A stretch of 64,000 bases of DNA from NCBI RefSeq assembly GCF_024758725.1, contig NZ_CP096972.1, positions 1,036,001 to 1,100,000 on the forward strand. The letters are read 5' to 3'. The notes under the pieces were generated by a model. The model saw only the letters and a program-made list of their open reading frames with translations, did no database searches and was not told the origin of the DNA. The position numbers and the translations under genes are program-made. This document shows, one piece after another, positions 49,750 through 58,910 of the stretch (positions are counted from its first letter, which is position 1; each line of letters begins with the position of its first letter). Source of the stretch: Sphingomonas sp. SUN039 (GTDB lineage: Bacteria; Pseudomonadota; Alphaproteobacteria; Sphingomonadales; Sphingomonadaceae).

Positions 49750-50142
49750 ATGACAGCAGTAAATGTAACAGATCGCGCAGTCGCCGATCTGCCGCCAGCG
49801 TTAAAGACTGCGCTGGCTTCGGTCCAACTTCCGGAAGTCCAGTCGATGCTTAAAAAGCTGGCGGACTATAACCTCGGCATCTGCATGCCGCATATGCACT
49901 GCGAACAAACCGGCGCGTTTCAGGTTTTGCCTGATGGAATATTGCAGGTCGAAGCCGGACTTGAGGTGACATTCGAGACCAGAGAGAGTCTGCGCGAACG
50001 TCTGGATACCATGGTGCCGGTCGCATGGGCGTGGCGCGACGGCCTGAGCGCAATGAGCATGTGTTATTCCTATTGCGAGCGCGAAACCGAAGACGACGGC
50101 AGCCCGGGAATGCACAAAATCAAGCATCGGCGCGAAGACTGA
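49750..50142 (+). CDS. Hypothetical protein upstream of the autotransporter, 130 aa
   Basis: A 130-residue cytoplasmic protein behind a clear AAAGGA ribosome-binding site. It contains the metal-ligand-like run CMPHMHCEQ (about 45-53) and later MCYSYCERE. No signal peptide or membrane segment is visible. It ends 66 bases before the large autotransporter and is probably co-transcribed. I do not recognise its family. A metal- or heme-related role is only suggested by the Cys/His run. Confidence 0.75.
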   Translation: MTAVNVTDRAVADLPPALKTALASVQLPEVQSMLKKLADYNLGICMPHMHCEQTGAFQVLPDGILQVEAGLEVTFETRESLRERLDTMVPVAWAWRDGLSAMSMCYSYCERETEDDGSPGMHKIKHRRED

Positions 50143-50208
50143 GGACTAACGGCACATCGTCAGCCGGTAGCGGCACACCAGATCAGAAATCGGACAGGGG
50201 AAGCACCC

Positions 50209-53200
50209 ATGAAACGCACCAAATCCATTCTGCTGGCCGCAACCGCGCTGGCAATGTTCACCGCCCCGCAATTGGCGAATGCCCAAACCGTGGCGTCCGG
50301 TGTTACCTTCATCGCGCCGCCCGCCACACCTTCGGCGAACCGTGACATGTTCCCCGACAGCTACATCACCGTAACCGGTATCACTGCCGACGGTAGCACC
50401 GTGCTTGCCGACCCCTCGACGCCCTCCAACAGCCCAAACGCGCTTATCACTAATCAAGCTCGCAATATCTGGGTATGGGACAACGGAATACCGCGGACGA
50501 TTGCCATCAATCGCCCGACACTTGCCAATGGCGAGGTGTCCGGGTTTTATTTTTCGAACCGGATAAGCGGTGACGGCAAAACCATTACGGGGCGTTTTGT
50601 GAATGCCTTTCCGGGGACAAGCCAGCGGCCCGCTGTCATTCGACCAGTTTACTGGACGCAAGCGACCGGCATCAATTATTTCCCTGATATTTCGGCGACT
50701 GAAATTGCGCTCGGCAACGCTTATGTAAACACGAACGGCAGCTATTTCGCAGTCACCAGCCGCCTGTTTCCATACTTGTCCGATGGCACGCCTAATCCAC
50801 TGCGCCTGACCACGCCGGGCAAGGTCTTCCGCTATAGCCCGACAGATGGCTATCTCAGCGTGGGCAGCCTTGGCGCGACCATCAACATGGTGGCCACCGG
50901 CATCAGCGGCGCGGGTAATGTGATTTTTGGAACTGCCCACGATCTCTCGGCTGCAAATATCGATGTGAATGGCAACCCGATCAGCCTTGGCGGATTTCGC
51001 TGGGATAGCTCGGCGGGCCTCAGTCGCCTGCCCGATCTGTCGGCTGCACCACTTGGTGGCACACTGGCAACCTATTCCGAGGCAGGCGGCATCAGTCGCG
51101 ATGGCTCGACGATTGTCGGGCTATCACGCGGCAGCGACGGGCGGTTTCAGGCCACCTACTGGCGCAGCGATGGCATCCATGCACTGGGTTATCTCCCCGG
51201 TCTGGCATCGCCCACCACAACCGATATTGCCGCGACAGGCGTGACAACCGCTTTGCGCGCCAGTGCCGACGGATCAATCATTGTGGGCAGTGCCATTGGC
51301 GGCAGTGGCGGTTTGGCGTGGCGCTGGACGGCAGCTGAGGGGATGCAAAACCTCAATCTGCTTGCATCCAATGCTGGCCTCAATCTCAATGGTTTTGTCC
51401 TGAACGATGCTCTGGGAATTTCCGATAGTGGTCAGTACATTACCGGGTCAGCACGTAAGGGCGCGCTGGATGCCTTTGGAACGCCAGCGGAACAGCAGGG
51501 CTACGTCCTCTCCATCGCCGCGGCGCCGGTGGTAGGCCTGAACTTCCTTGCCGCACCTGCGGGCAGCGACGCCGGGACGAACACCTCGGTACGCGGCATT
51601 ACGGCAGACGGGACGCAGGTGTCGGGCAGCAACCTGAATATCCCGGTCGTCTGGCGAAACGGTGTGCCCGTCAGTTTCAGTCCGGGCTTCCTCTACATCA
51701 ACGAGCGGATTAGCGGGAACGGGCTGGCAATGTCCGGTTTCAATCCGGATAGCCCCGACCGAAATGCCATCGTCTGGACGGCGGGGACCGGTGCGTTTCT
51801 GATCGCCAATCGTTCGGCGCGGGAGATCGCGACGGGGTCAGCGGCCATAGATTCAACTGGCACCTATTTTGCCGTGAACACCGGCACGTACGACCCGGGA
51901 TCGACGGCCATAAACCGCATTCGCTCTGCGTATCGCTACACAATGGCCGGTGGGTATCAGAGCATCGGCAGCTTTGGCGCGACATGGGGGATGCAAGGAA
52001 ACGGCATCAGCGGCGACGGCAGCATAATCGTGGGCGAAGCCGACGATTTAAGCATTCCCCAGCCGCTGGATTTTACCGGCGTACCCGCCGGACAACCGGG
52101 CATCGCCCTGCCTGTTTTCGATAGGGCGGCTTTCCGGTGGAGCGAAACCGGCGGCATGAGCCGTCTGGTGGATTTGTCCGCAGCTCCGGTCGGGGGAACC
52201 GTACGGAGCCACTCCATCGCCAGCGGCATCAGCCGGGACGGCACGACGATCGTGGGTGAATCGCGGGGTAGCACGGGCCAAGTGCAAGCGGTGTACTGGC
52301 GCGGTAGTGCGATAAACAGCCTCGGCTTCTTGCCCGGTGTGGCTGCACCGACCGGCACTGGTACCAACGCAGCGGGGGCGACACATGCGCTTGCTGCCAA
52401 TCTCGACGGGTCGGTCATCGTCGGACGCGCATCGACGGCGACACTGGACCGCGCGTGGCGCTGGACGGCGTCGGGCGGAATGCAAGACCTGAACGTGTTT
52501 GCGGCCAATGCAGGTATCAATCTGGGCGGCTACGTCCTGACCGATGCGGTGGGTCTGTCAGACAACGGGGAAGTCGTCACCGGCAACTCGACCGACGGCA
52601 CCCAGTTTCGTGGCTATGTGTTCCAGATCGCGCGCGTCGCGGCACCCACCACGCTCAGCACCACGGCGCGCCTGATCGTCACGCTGACTCTGCCGGGTGT
52701 CACGCAGACCTCGATTGTCAACCAGACCTTCTCGACGCAGGTTGATGCTAGGCTCAACGGCACAACCGTGTTCACGCGCACGGTGGGCGATCAGATCGCC
52801 GGCAGCCTTGGCGTCACCGCGCTGGCCGATGCGCGCACATCGTTGCAGCAGACCAGCGGCCTGCGCCGGGTGGTGATTGGCGCGCCGGTGCTGATCTCCA
52901 ACACCACCACCGTGCAAAGCAGCACCAGCAACACGGTCAACGTCGCCTCCGGCACGCAGGTCACGACGGCCGCAGTGGTCACCAATGGCCCTGCCACGGT
53001 CGCAACGGGCGACCTCGGCATCTGCGCCCGGGCGGCGAGTGATGGCATCAATCCGACCGGCTGCTCGCTGCCCGGGACGCCAGTGACGGTGAACGCCAAT
53101 GTGATCAACACCAACACCTTCACCAACACGATCAATTCGGTGACGCCGACGACCACGACCACGGTCAACCAGCTGGTCAGCGCCAAGTGGCAGGTCAGCG

Positions 53201-54174
53201 CGACGGCGGGCAACCAGTTCGGCACGGTGCATGCGCTGGTCGGGCCGGTGGCGTTCGAGCGCGGCGACCGGTTGATCGGGCAGTTGATCGATATGGGCGG
53301 CGCGGGCGGTGCGGCACCCGTTACCCGCGCGGCGGTCGGCGGCAGCGGGCTGACCATGTTCGGCGGATACTTTGGCAATTGGGCCAGCATCGATGCGGAC
53401 AGCCGCGTGCCCGTTGCCAGTGTGCGCGGTAACACCGATGGGTTCGTGCTGGGGCTGGAGAAGACGCTCGGTGACGCGCGGATCGGCGTGGCGGTCGATC
53501 ATGGCACGTCCGACTACACCGTCCGCGATGCGACCTGTCCCGAGGCGCTGTCGATGAAGCACGCGCAAGTGGGGCTGTTCGCCAACTGGAAGAGCGGTGG
53601 CTTCAGCCTCGACGGGGCGGCGGCCTATGGCTTCGGCACGGTGCGAACGACCCTGACCACGCCGACAACCCCCGCCACCGCCACCCGCGATGTGCGGAGC
53701 TGGTCGGTCGGTGCACAGGCGGGATACGGGTTCGATGTTGATGCGACGCGCGTGACATTGGTCGCGGGCGTACGGCACACCTCGGCCAAGCTGGATGCCT
53801 TCACCGAAACCGGCGGCCCGACGCCGCTATCGGGCCTGTCCAAGACCGTGACCCGCACGCGCCTCTATGGCGGCGTCGAAGTCGCGACGCGCCTCGACCT
53901 CGGCGGCGTGACCATCACCCCCCGCGTCCACGCCCGTGCGGCGAGCGACAGCGGCGACGCGAGCGGGGTTGCCGATCTCGTCTTCGTCAGCGCGCCGAAC
54001 GGTCCCGTCATGCAGGCGGTCGGCCCCGGCGTGGGACGCACGGTCGCCGAACTCGGCGGCTCGCTCGACGCTGCCGTCGGCGGGAATGTGCACCTGTGGG
54101 CGGGCTATGACGGCAGTTTCCGCAGCGGCGCACGCAGCCATGCTGCGAAGGCCGGGGTAACGGTCGCCTTCTAG
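50209..54174 (+). CDS. HAF-repeat autotransporter, 1321 aa
   Basis: A type Va autotransporter. A signal peptide ends near residue 25 (LANA). The passenger holds two tandem modules, about 52-440 and 457-815, each with HAF-type repeats (GITADGT, GISRDGSTIVG, TYWRSDGIHALGYLPG, GMQNLN and counterparts GISRDGTTIVG, VYWRGSAINSLGFLPG). A Thr/Asn/Val-rich linker (about 815-1040) leads to the C-terminal beta-barrel (about 1045-1321; FGGYFGNWASID, VGAQAGYGFDVD, ending VTVAF). HAF proteins are exported surface proteins of unknown role. The last four bases overlap the opposing glycosyltransferase gene. Confidence 0.92.
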   Translation: MKRTKSILLAATALAMFTAPQLANAQTVASGVTFIAPPATPSANRDMFPDSYITVTGITADGSTVLADPSTPSNSPNALITNQARNIWVWDNGIPRTIAINRPTLANGEVSGFYFSNRISGDGKTITGRFVNAFPGTSQRPAVIRPVYWTQATGINYFPDISATEIALGNAYVNTNGSYFAVTSRLFPYLSDGTPNPLRLTTPGKVFRYSPTDGYLSVGSLGATINMVATGISGAGNVIFGTAHDLSAANIDVNGNPISLGGFRWDSSAGLSRLPDLSAAPLGGTLATYSEAGGISRDGSTIVGLSRGSDGRFQATYWRSDGIHALGYLPGLASPTTTDIAATGVTTALRASADGSIIVGSAIGGSGGLAWRWTAAEGMQNLNLLASNAGLNLNGFVLNDALGISDSGQYITGSARKGALDAFGTPAEQQGYVLSIAAAPVVGLNFLAAPAGSDAGTNTSVRGITADGTQVSGSNLNIPVVWRNGVPVSFSPGFLYINERISGNGLAMSGFNPDSPDRNAIVWTAGTGAFLIANRSAREIATGSAAIDSTGTYFAVNTGTYDPGSTAINRIRSAYRYTMAGGYQSIGSFGATWGMQGNGISGDGSIIVGEADDLSIPQPLDFTGVPAGQPGIALPVFDRAAFRWSETGGMSRLVDLSAAPVGGTVRSHSIASGISRDGTTIVGESRGSTGQVQAVYWRGSAINSLGFLPGVAAPTGTGTNAAGATHALAANLDGSVIVGRASTATLDRAWRWTASGGMQDLNVFAANAGINLGGYVLTDAVGLSDNGEVVTGNSTDGTQFRGYVFQIARVAAPTTLSTTARLIVTLTLPGVTQTSIVNQTFSTQVDARLNGTTVFTRTVGDQIAGSLGVTALADARTSLQQTSGLRRVVIGAPVLISNTTTVQSSTSNTVNVASGTQVTTAAVVTNGPATVATGDLGICARAASDGINPTGCSLPGTPVTVNANVINTNTFTNTINSVTPTTTTTVNQLVSAKWQVSATAGNQFGTVHALVGPVAFERGDRLIGQLIDMGGAGGAAPVTRAAVGGSGLTMFGGYFGNWASIDADSRVPVASVRGNTDGFVLGLEKTLGDARIGVAVDHGTSDYTVRDATCPEALSMKHAQVGLFANWKSGGFSLDGAAAYGFGTVRTTLTTPTTPATATRDVRSWSVGAQAGYGFDVDATRVTLVAGVRHTSAKLDAFTETGGPTPLSGLSKTVTRTRLYGGVEVATRLDLGGVTITPRVHARAASDSGDASGVADLVFVSAPNGPVMQAVGPGVGRTVAELGGSLDAAVGGNVHLWAGYDGSFRSGARSHAAKAGVTVAF

Positions 54175-55094
54175 GCGTCCGCCACCGGTGCCGGATATTG
54201 GAGGTAGGCCAGCCGCCGCACTTCGCGCCGCCCACGCACGACAGTGTCGAGGATGAGTCCGGCGAAGAAATTGAGGAAAGCCAGAATCATCAGGCCGGTG
54301 GCGAGGATGGCGGTCGGGAAGCGCGGCACCTGACCTGTTTCCAGATAGGTCATGACGAGCGGGATCGACAGGAACACCGCCATCAGCGCGAAAACGAACC
54401 CGGCAAAGCCGAAGAACGCCAGCGGGCGTTCGAACCGCGCGAGCATTGCGATCGTTTTCAGGATGCGCCAGCCGTCGCTGTAGGTGCTGAGCTTCGACAC
54501 CGACCCCTCGGGCCGCGCGGCGTAAGCGGTGACCACCTCGGCGGTCGGCATTTTGAGTTCGAGCGCATGGACGCTGATTTCTGTTTCGATTTCGAAGCCC
54601 GCCGAGAGCACCGGGAAGCTTTTAACAAATCGTCGCGAGAACACGCGGTAACCCGATAAAATATCGGTGAAACTCCGCCCGAAGACTTGGGTCAACATGC
54701 CGGTGAGGAGCTTGTTGCCGAGACGGTGTCCGCGCCGATACGCTTCCTCGACTTCGGACTTGCGCGCGCCGACGACCATGTCGAGCTGTTCGTCGACCAG
54801 CCGGGCGACCAGCGCGGGTGCAGCGGCGGCCTCATAGGTCGCGTCGCCATCGGCCATGACGTACACATCGGCGTCGATATCGGCGAACATGCGGCGCACG
54901 ACATTGCCCTTGCCCTGCATCCGTTCGGTGCGGACGATGGCTCCGGCGGCGCGGGCGACTTCGACGGTGCGGTCCGACGAATTATTGTCGTAAACGTAGA
55001 TCGTTGCGGTCGGCAGCGCGGCGCGAAAGCCCGCGACCGTCTGCACGATCGCGGCTTCCTCGTTATAGCAGGGGAGCAGGACGGCGATTTTCAT
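54171..55094 (-). CDS. Family 2 glycosyltransferase with C-terminal membrane segments
   Basis: A 307-residue GT-A glycosyltransferase of the dolichol-phosphate-mannose-synthase-like type. The N-terminus AVLLPCYNEEAAIVQTV, the YDNNSSDRT run and the metal-binding MADGDAT (DxD-type, about 80-86) lead to GYRVFSRRFVKSFP. Two membrane segments lie at about 225-285. It transfers a sugar from a nucleotide donor, perhaps to a lipid carrier. The acceptor is unknown. Confidence 0.9.
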   Translation of the reverse strand: MKIAVLLPCYNEEAAIVQTVAGFRAALPTATIYVYDNNSSDRTVEVARAAGAIVRTERMQGKGNVVRRMFADIDADVYVMADGDATYEAAAAPALVARLVDEQLDMVVGARKSEVEEAYRRGHRLGNKLLTGMLTQVFGRSFTDILSGYRVFSRRFVKSFPVLSAGFEIETEISVHALELKMPTAEVVTAYAARPEGSVSKLSTYSDGWRILKTIAMLARFERPLAFFGFAGFVFALMAVFLSIPLVMTYLETGQVPRFPTAILATGLMILAFLNFFAGLILDTVVRGRREVRRLAYLQYPAPVADA

Positions 55095-55126
55095 AGGGTG
55101 CGCCCCCTAGCGCCGTCCGGTTAAGA

Positions 55127-56701
55127 TCAAGCCTTCTTTTTGGCCGGAGCCTTTTTTGCGGGCTTTTCAGCAGGCGCCGCTTCGGCCCCCTCGACTTCGC
55201 TCGGGACAGACTTGGGCGCTGCTGCCTTCTTGGCCTTGGCTGCGGGCTTCGGCTCTGCCTCGACCGGTGCCGATTCCTCGGCTTTCGCCTTCTTGGGTGC
55301 GGCAGCTTTCTTCGCCTTGGCAGGCTTTTCGTCGATATGGTCGTGTCCGCAGCCCGGGCCGTGGACATGGCCTTCCTCGGTCTCGATCAGCGCTTCGAGC
55401 TCAGCCTTGGTCGACGCGCGGTCGGTGATTTCGGCCTTCGAGAACAAATAATCGACAACCTTGTCTTCGTACATCGGCGCGCGGAGCTGGGCCTGTGCCA
55501 TCGGCTCGTTGCGGAGATATTCGACGAAGCGCTCGCGGTCCTTCGGGTCGTACTGCTGCGCGGCCTGGTTGACGAGCATGTTCATCTCGTTCTGGCTGAT
55601 CTCCACCCCGCCCGCCTGGCCGATTTCGGACAGCAAAAGGCCCAGACGCACGCGGCGCTCGGCGATGCGGCGGTAATCGTCGCGGTCCTTCTCCATCTCG
55701 GCGCGCGCGGCGGCGGGATCGGCCTCGTGTCCCGCTTCATGTTCGAGCTGCTGCCAGATCTGGCCGAACTCGGCCTCGACCATCGACGGCGGCACGTCGA
55801 AGCTGTGCGTTTCCGACAGATGGTCGAGCAGCTTGCGCTTCATATAGGTGCGGGTCAGCCCGTTGAGTTCCTGTTCGACCTGTCCCTTGAACAAACCGCG
55901 CAATTGCTCGAGGCTTTCGAGACCGAGCGTCTTGGCGAACGCATCGTCGGCGGTCGCGGCCTTCGCCGTCTGCACCTTCTTGATGACGAGATCGAACGTC
56001 GCGGGCTTTCCGGCGAGATAGGCGGCGTTGTAATCTTCGGGGAAGGTCACCGAAATCTGCTTCTCGTCACCGGCTTTCACGCCGACAAGCTGGTCCTCGA
56101 AGCCGGGGATGAGACGCCCCGTGCCGATCTCGACCGACATGTCTTCGCCCTTGCCGCCGTCGAAGGGCTCGCCGTCGACCTTGCCGAGATAGTCCATCGT
56201 GACGAGGTCGCCGGTCGCGGCCTTGTGCTTGGCGGGCGCGTCCTCGAACGACTTCTGCTGGGCGACCAGCGCGTTGACCTGCTCGTCGATTGCCGCTTCG
56301 TCGGGCTCGACGGTCAGGCGGTCGAGCTTGATCCCCTCGATATTGGGCGTCGGAACGTCTGGCAGGATTTCCAGCGCGACCTTGATCTCGGCATCCTTGC
56401 CGGGCTCATAGCCGTCGGTCAGTTCGACCGAAGGCTGCATCGCGGGGCGGAACTTGTTGTCCGCAACCAGCTTCGAAACGCCGTCCTGGATCGCCGAATT
56501 GAGCGCATCCTGCTGGAGCGCGGGCCCGTGCATCTTGCGGATCAGGTTCGCGGGCACCTTGCCGGGGCGAAAGCCGGGCATCCGCATTTGCGGCGCGACT
56601 TTCTTGACCTCGGCTTCGACCATCGCCTCGATATCCTTGGCGGGGATGGTGAGCATGAAGGCGCGCTTGAGGCCCTCGTTCAGCGTTTCGGCAATCTGCA
56701 T
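55127..56701 (-). CDS. tig: Trigger factor with long Lys/Ala-rich C-terminal tail
   Basis: A 524-residue ribosome-associated chaperone, about 90 residues longer than E. coli Tig. The ribosome-binding GFRPGKVPANLIRK motif is at about 44-57. The PPIase domain follows (GDLVTMDYLGKVDGEPFDGG). The tail (about 445-524) is a low-complexity run of AKKAAAPKKAKAEE type. Residues about 499-505 (SVPSEVEG) are encoded by CCTCGACTTCGCTCGGGAC (55189-55207), resembling a sphingomonad intergenic repeat. The ATG at 56701 is preferred to a TTG at 56707. Confidence 0.95.
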   Translation of the reverse strand: MQIAETLNEGLKRAFMLTIPAKDIEAMVEAEVKKVAPQMRMPGFRPGKVPANLIRKMHGPALQQDALNSAIQDGVSKLVADNKFRPAMQPSVELTDGYEPGKDAEIKVALEILPDVPTPNIEGIKLDRLTVEPDEAAIDEQVNALVAQQKSFEDAPAKHKAATGDLVTMDYLGKVDGEPFDGGKGEDMSVEIGTGRLIPGFEDQLVGVKAGDEKQISVTFPEDYNAAYLAGKPATFDLVIKKVQTAKAATADDAFAKTLGLESLEQLRGLFKGQVEQELNGLTRTYMKRKLLDHLSETHSFDVPPSMVEAEFGQIWQQLEHEAGHEADPAAARAEMEKDRDDYRRIAERRVRLGLLLSEIGQAGGVEISQNEMNMLVNQAAQQYDPKDRERFVEYLRNEPMAQAQLRAPMYEDKVVDYLFSKAEITDRASTKAELEALIETEEGHVHGPGCGHDHIDEKPAKAKKAAAPKKAKAEESAPVEAEPKPAAKAKKAAAPKSVPSEVEGAEAAPAEKPAKKAPAKKKA

Positions 56702-56753
56702 GGTCAAACAGCAATCCAGTTAGATTTTTGGCGTTTCCAGGTGCGGCGGGCTC

Positions 56754-56838
56754 TGGTGCGGGCGAAGGGACTCGAACCCCCACATCTTGCGATGGCAGGA
56801 CCTAAACCTGCTGCGTCTACCAGTTCCGCCACGCCCGC
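56754..56838 (-). tRNA. tRNA-Leu (TAG)
   Basis: On the minus strand the acceptor GCGGGCG pairs with CGCCCGC, the anticodon TAG lies at 56804-56802 in loop TTTAGGT, a long variable arm fits a class II tRNA, the T-loop is GGTTCGAGTCC, and CCA is encoded at 56756-56754. It reads CUA codons. It lies upstream of tig on the same strand. Confidence 0.95.
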
Positions 56839-56939
56839 ACGGAAGCGCCGACAAGGCGCGGGTCTATATGGGCGGTTGCCGCGAAGGGCAAGGGAGCCGT
56901 TGCGGGTTCTGCGCGTTGGAGCCGCGAAGGAGAAGTTCC

Positions 56940-57074
56940 ATGGCCAGCGTCCCCAACCCCGAACCCGATTACGGTCCCGTCGACAGCCCGCAACCGACCG
57001 TCCCGCCGAGCGAACTGCCGCCCATGCCGGGCGATGTGGATGTGCCGGAGCCGGTGAAGCAGATGAACGGTTAG
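56940..57074 (+). CDS. Small proline-rich protein, 44 aa
   Basis: A short frame with a strong AAGGAG ribosome-binding site encodes MASVPNPEPDYGPVDSPQPT and continues Pro-rich to the stop (about 13 Pro in 44). It overlaps the opposing exported-protein gene by four bases. No signal peptide. I recall similar short Pro-rich proteins in sphingomonads, without known function. The ribosome-binding site is the main evidence for translation. Confidence 0.62.
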   Translation: MASVPNPEPDYGPVDSPQPTVPPSELPPMPGDVDVPEPVKQMNG

Positions 57075-57661
57075 CCGACGCGCGCGGTGCCTACCAAGGT
57101 GCGATACTGCGCGATATCGCGGTCGAAATAGTGGATCACCGGTGCCTCGAAGGTAATCAGGTACAGTTTCCCGCCAATGATCGCACCGGTGCCCTCGCCG
57201 TTGCGTCGCACTTCTTCGCCCTGCTGGACGAAGCTGTAGGTGAAATGCACCCCCGGCTTGCCCGCGAAGGTCGCGGGTTCGACCTTGCCGATTTCGAAGA
57301 GCGAAGTGCCTGCCGCGACGCGGTAGCTGCCCTCGAACAGCGAAACGATGTCGGTCGGCAGCATGGCCGCAGTGAATTTGGGCAGCGGGCGGTTTTTCTT
57401 GTCCACTTCGCGGAACAGCGTGCGCCCTTCCTCGATCCCGGCGTAAAAGCTCAGGTCGTTGAGCGACAGACCGTCGAGCGTCCAGCTCTCGGCATTGCGC
57501 CCGATCTTGGCACCGAGCCGGTTCCAGTCGTTGGGCGGGGTCACGTTCAAGCCCATTTTGCCCACGAGCTGAACTTTGCCGGTCGGCATGAGCTTGAAGC
57601 CCGCCTGTGCAGGGGCCACGATCAGGCTTGCCGGGATCAGCGCCAGAAAAATGCGCTTCAT
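57071..57661 (-). CDS. Exported hypothetical protein, 196 aa
   Basis: Begins with a signal peptide (MKRIFLALIPASLIVAPAQA). The mature part carries mixed beta strands (KVQLVGKMGLNVTPPNDWNR, AIIGGKLYLITFEAP). I do not recognise the family. Its start overlaps the M48 protease stop by four bases (ATGA), so it is the last gene of a three-gene exported-protein operon, and it may be a partner or substrate of the protease. Confidence 0.8.
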   Translation of the reverse strand: MKRIFLALIPASLIVAPAQAGFKLMPTGKVQLVGKMGLNVTPPNDWNRLGAKIGRNAESWTLDGLSLNDLSFYAGIEEGRTLFREVDKKNRPLPKFTAAMLPTDIVSLFEGSYRVAAGTSLFEIGKVEPATFAGKPGVHFTYSFVQQGEEVRRNGEGTGAIIGGKLYLITFEAPVIHYFDRDIAQYRTLVGTARVG

Positions 57662-58806
57662 GACGTCACCCCGGCCATCATTGCCATCATCGCCTTGTCC
57701 TTCGCATCGGGCTTTTTCTCGAGATAGGTCCTGAGCGCCGCCTGCCCGCCGGGCGTGTCGCCGCTTCGGAGCAGCGCGACACCCAGACCGCGCCAGCCTT
57801 CGACCGGCGCACCCTTGGCCAGCCCATCGCGGTAAAAGCCCGCCGCAGCCTTGAAGTCCTCCGGCTTGCCGCGTGAGCGATAGAGTTCGCCGCGGGCATA
57901 GAGCAGTTCGCCGGTCCAGTTGCCGTCGGCCAGCTGCCCCAGCAGCAATTCGGTCGCGCCGAAATCGTTGAGCTTGATCTGGTCATCGATGAAATCGGCC
58001 CACCAAGGGGCGAGCGCGGCGCGATATTCGGCAGCGTTGAGCGCGGTTGCGGTCGGCGAAGCCAGCGCCTTTGCCTGCTTGTCGAGTTCGGCCTGTCGTT
58101 CGATGCTCTGCGGGTGGGTCGCGAACATGCCGCCCTCGCGGCGTTTGGCGCGCTTGCGTTCGGCGGCGGTGGCAGCGTCCTCGGCGAGAATCTGGCCCCA
58201 TACTTTCGACGCGGCCGACGGGTCGTACCCGGCCTTGACCAGCATCGGCAGTGCGCCGGTGTCCGCCTCGCGTTCCATCTCGCGCGAGTTGGAAAACACC
58301 GAACCGATCATGCCGAGTTGTGCCAGCGCAATGCCGCCCGCAATCGCGCCGCCCAGCGGAATAACCGACAGCCAGCCAATGGCATCAGTCTTGTTCTTGA
58401 TGTCGCGGAACTGCCGGACCGTGTGGCGGTTGCGGTAATGGGTATATTCGTGTCCCAGCACGGCGGCGAACTGTGCCTCGTTGCGGCACCGCAGGAACAG
58501 GCCCGACCAGACCTGCATCATGCCATTGGGCGCCATGCTTGCGTTAAAATAGGGGGTGCGGACGACATAGATGCGGACGTCCTTGCACTCCGCCTCGCCC
58601 ACCGTCTTGCAGAACACCTGCCGCACATAGGCGTTGAGCGCGGCATCGCGCATGACGAAGTTCGACGTCTTGAACTGGCGTTCGTACTCGTCGACCTGCA
58701 TCCACAGCCCGCGCTCGTCGGCATCCTGGGGCGTGTAGCCCGGTGTCACCGTGACGGGCGGCGGCGCGGCGGCTGTAAGCGATAGAGCAATCGCTCCCCA
58801 AAGCAT
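57658..58806 (-). CDS. M48-family metalloprotease with TPR-like C-terminus
   Basis: A zinc metalloprotease with the HExxH motif in GHEYTHYRNRH and a third ligand Glu in REMEREAD. The C-terminal region (about 280-382) has helical repeats typical of M48/TPR envelope proteases of the BepA type, which act on outer-membrane proteins. The start at the ATG at 58806 gives the signal peptide MLWGAIALSLTAAAPPP. The frame runs on to a GTG at 58914 that overlaps the upstream gene (GTGA), but the added 36 residues are encoded by a palindromic repeat. Confidence 0.87.
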   Translation of the reverse strand: MLWGAIALSLTAAAPPPVTVTPGYTPQDADERGLWMQVDEYERQFKTSNFVMRDAALNAYVRQVFCKTVGEAECKDVRIYVVRTPYFNASMAPNGMMQVWSGLFLRCRNEAQFAAVLGHEYTHYRNRHTVRQFRDIKNKTDAIGWLSVIPLGGAIAGGIALAQLGMIGSVFSNSREMEREADTGALPMLVKAGYDPSAASKVWGQILAEDAATAAERKRAKRREGGMFATHPQSIERQAELDKQAKALASPTATALNAAEYRAALAPWWADFIDDQIKLNDFGATELLLGQLADGNWTGELLYARGELYRSRGKPEDFKAAAGFYRDGLAKGAPVEGWRGLGVALLRSGDTPGGQAALRTYLEKKPDAKDKAMMAMMAGVTS

Positions 58807-58813
58807 CCGTCGC

Positions 58814-58891
58814 CCCGGACTTGATCCGGGGCTGGGCTGCCTTTGGACCGAAGTCTCAGAAGAAGAAGCCAAGGCCCGGATCAAGTCCGGG
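58814..58891. repeat. Palindromic repeat with 17-base arms in an operon gap
   Basis: CCCGGACTTGATCCGGG (58814-58830) and its exact reverse complement CCCGGATCAAGTCCGGG (58875-58891) flank 44 bases. This arm is a frequent intergenic palindrome in alphaproteobacteria. It lies in frame upstream of the M48 gene and would encode an N-terminal extension if the upstream GTG is used. Confidence 0.88.
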
Positions 58892-58910
58892 CCGACGAGG
58901 CTTTTGGATT

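Noticed and set aside
55337-57727. Plus-strand frame of 796 codons spanning tig, tRNA-Leu and the next gene
   Set aside because: It crosses a tRNA gene and runs antisense to two well-supported genes.
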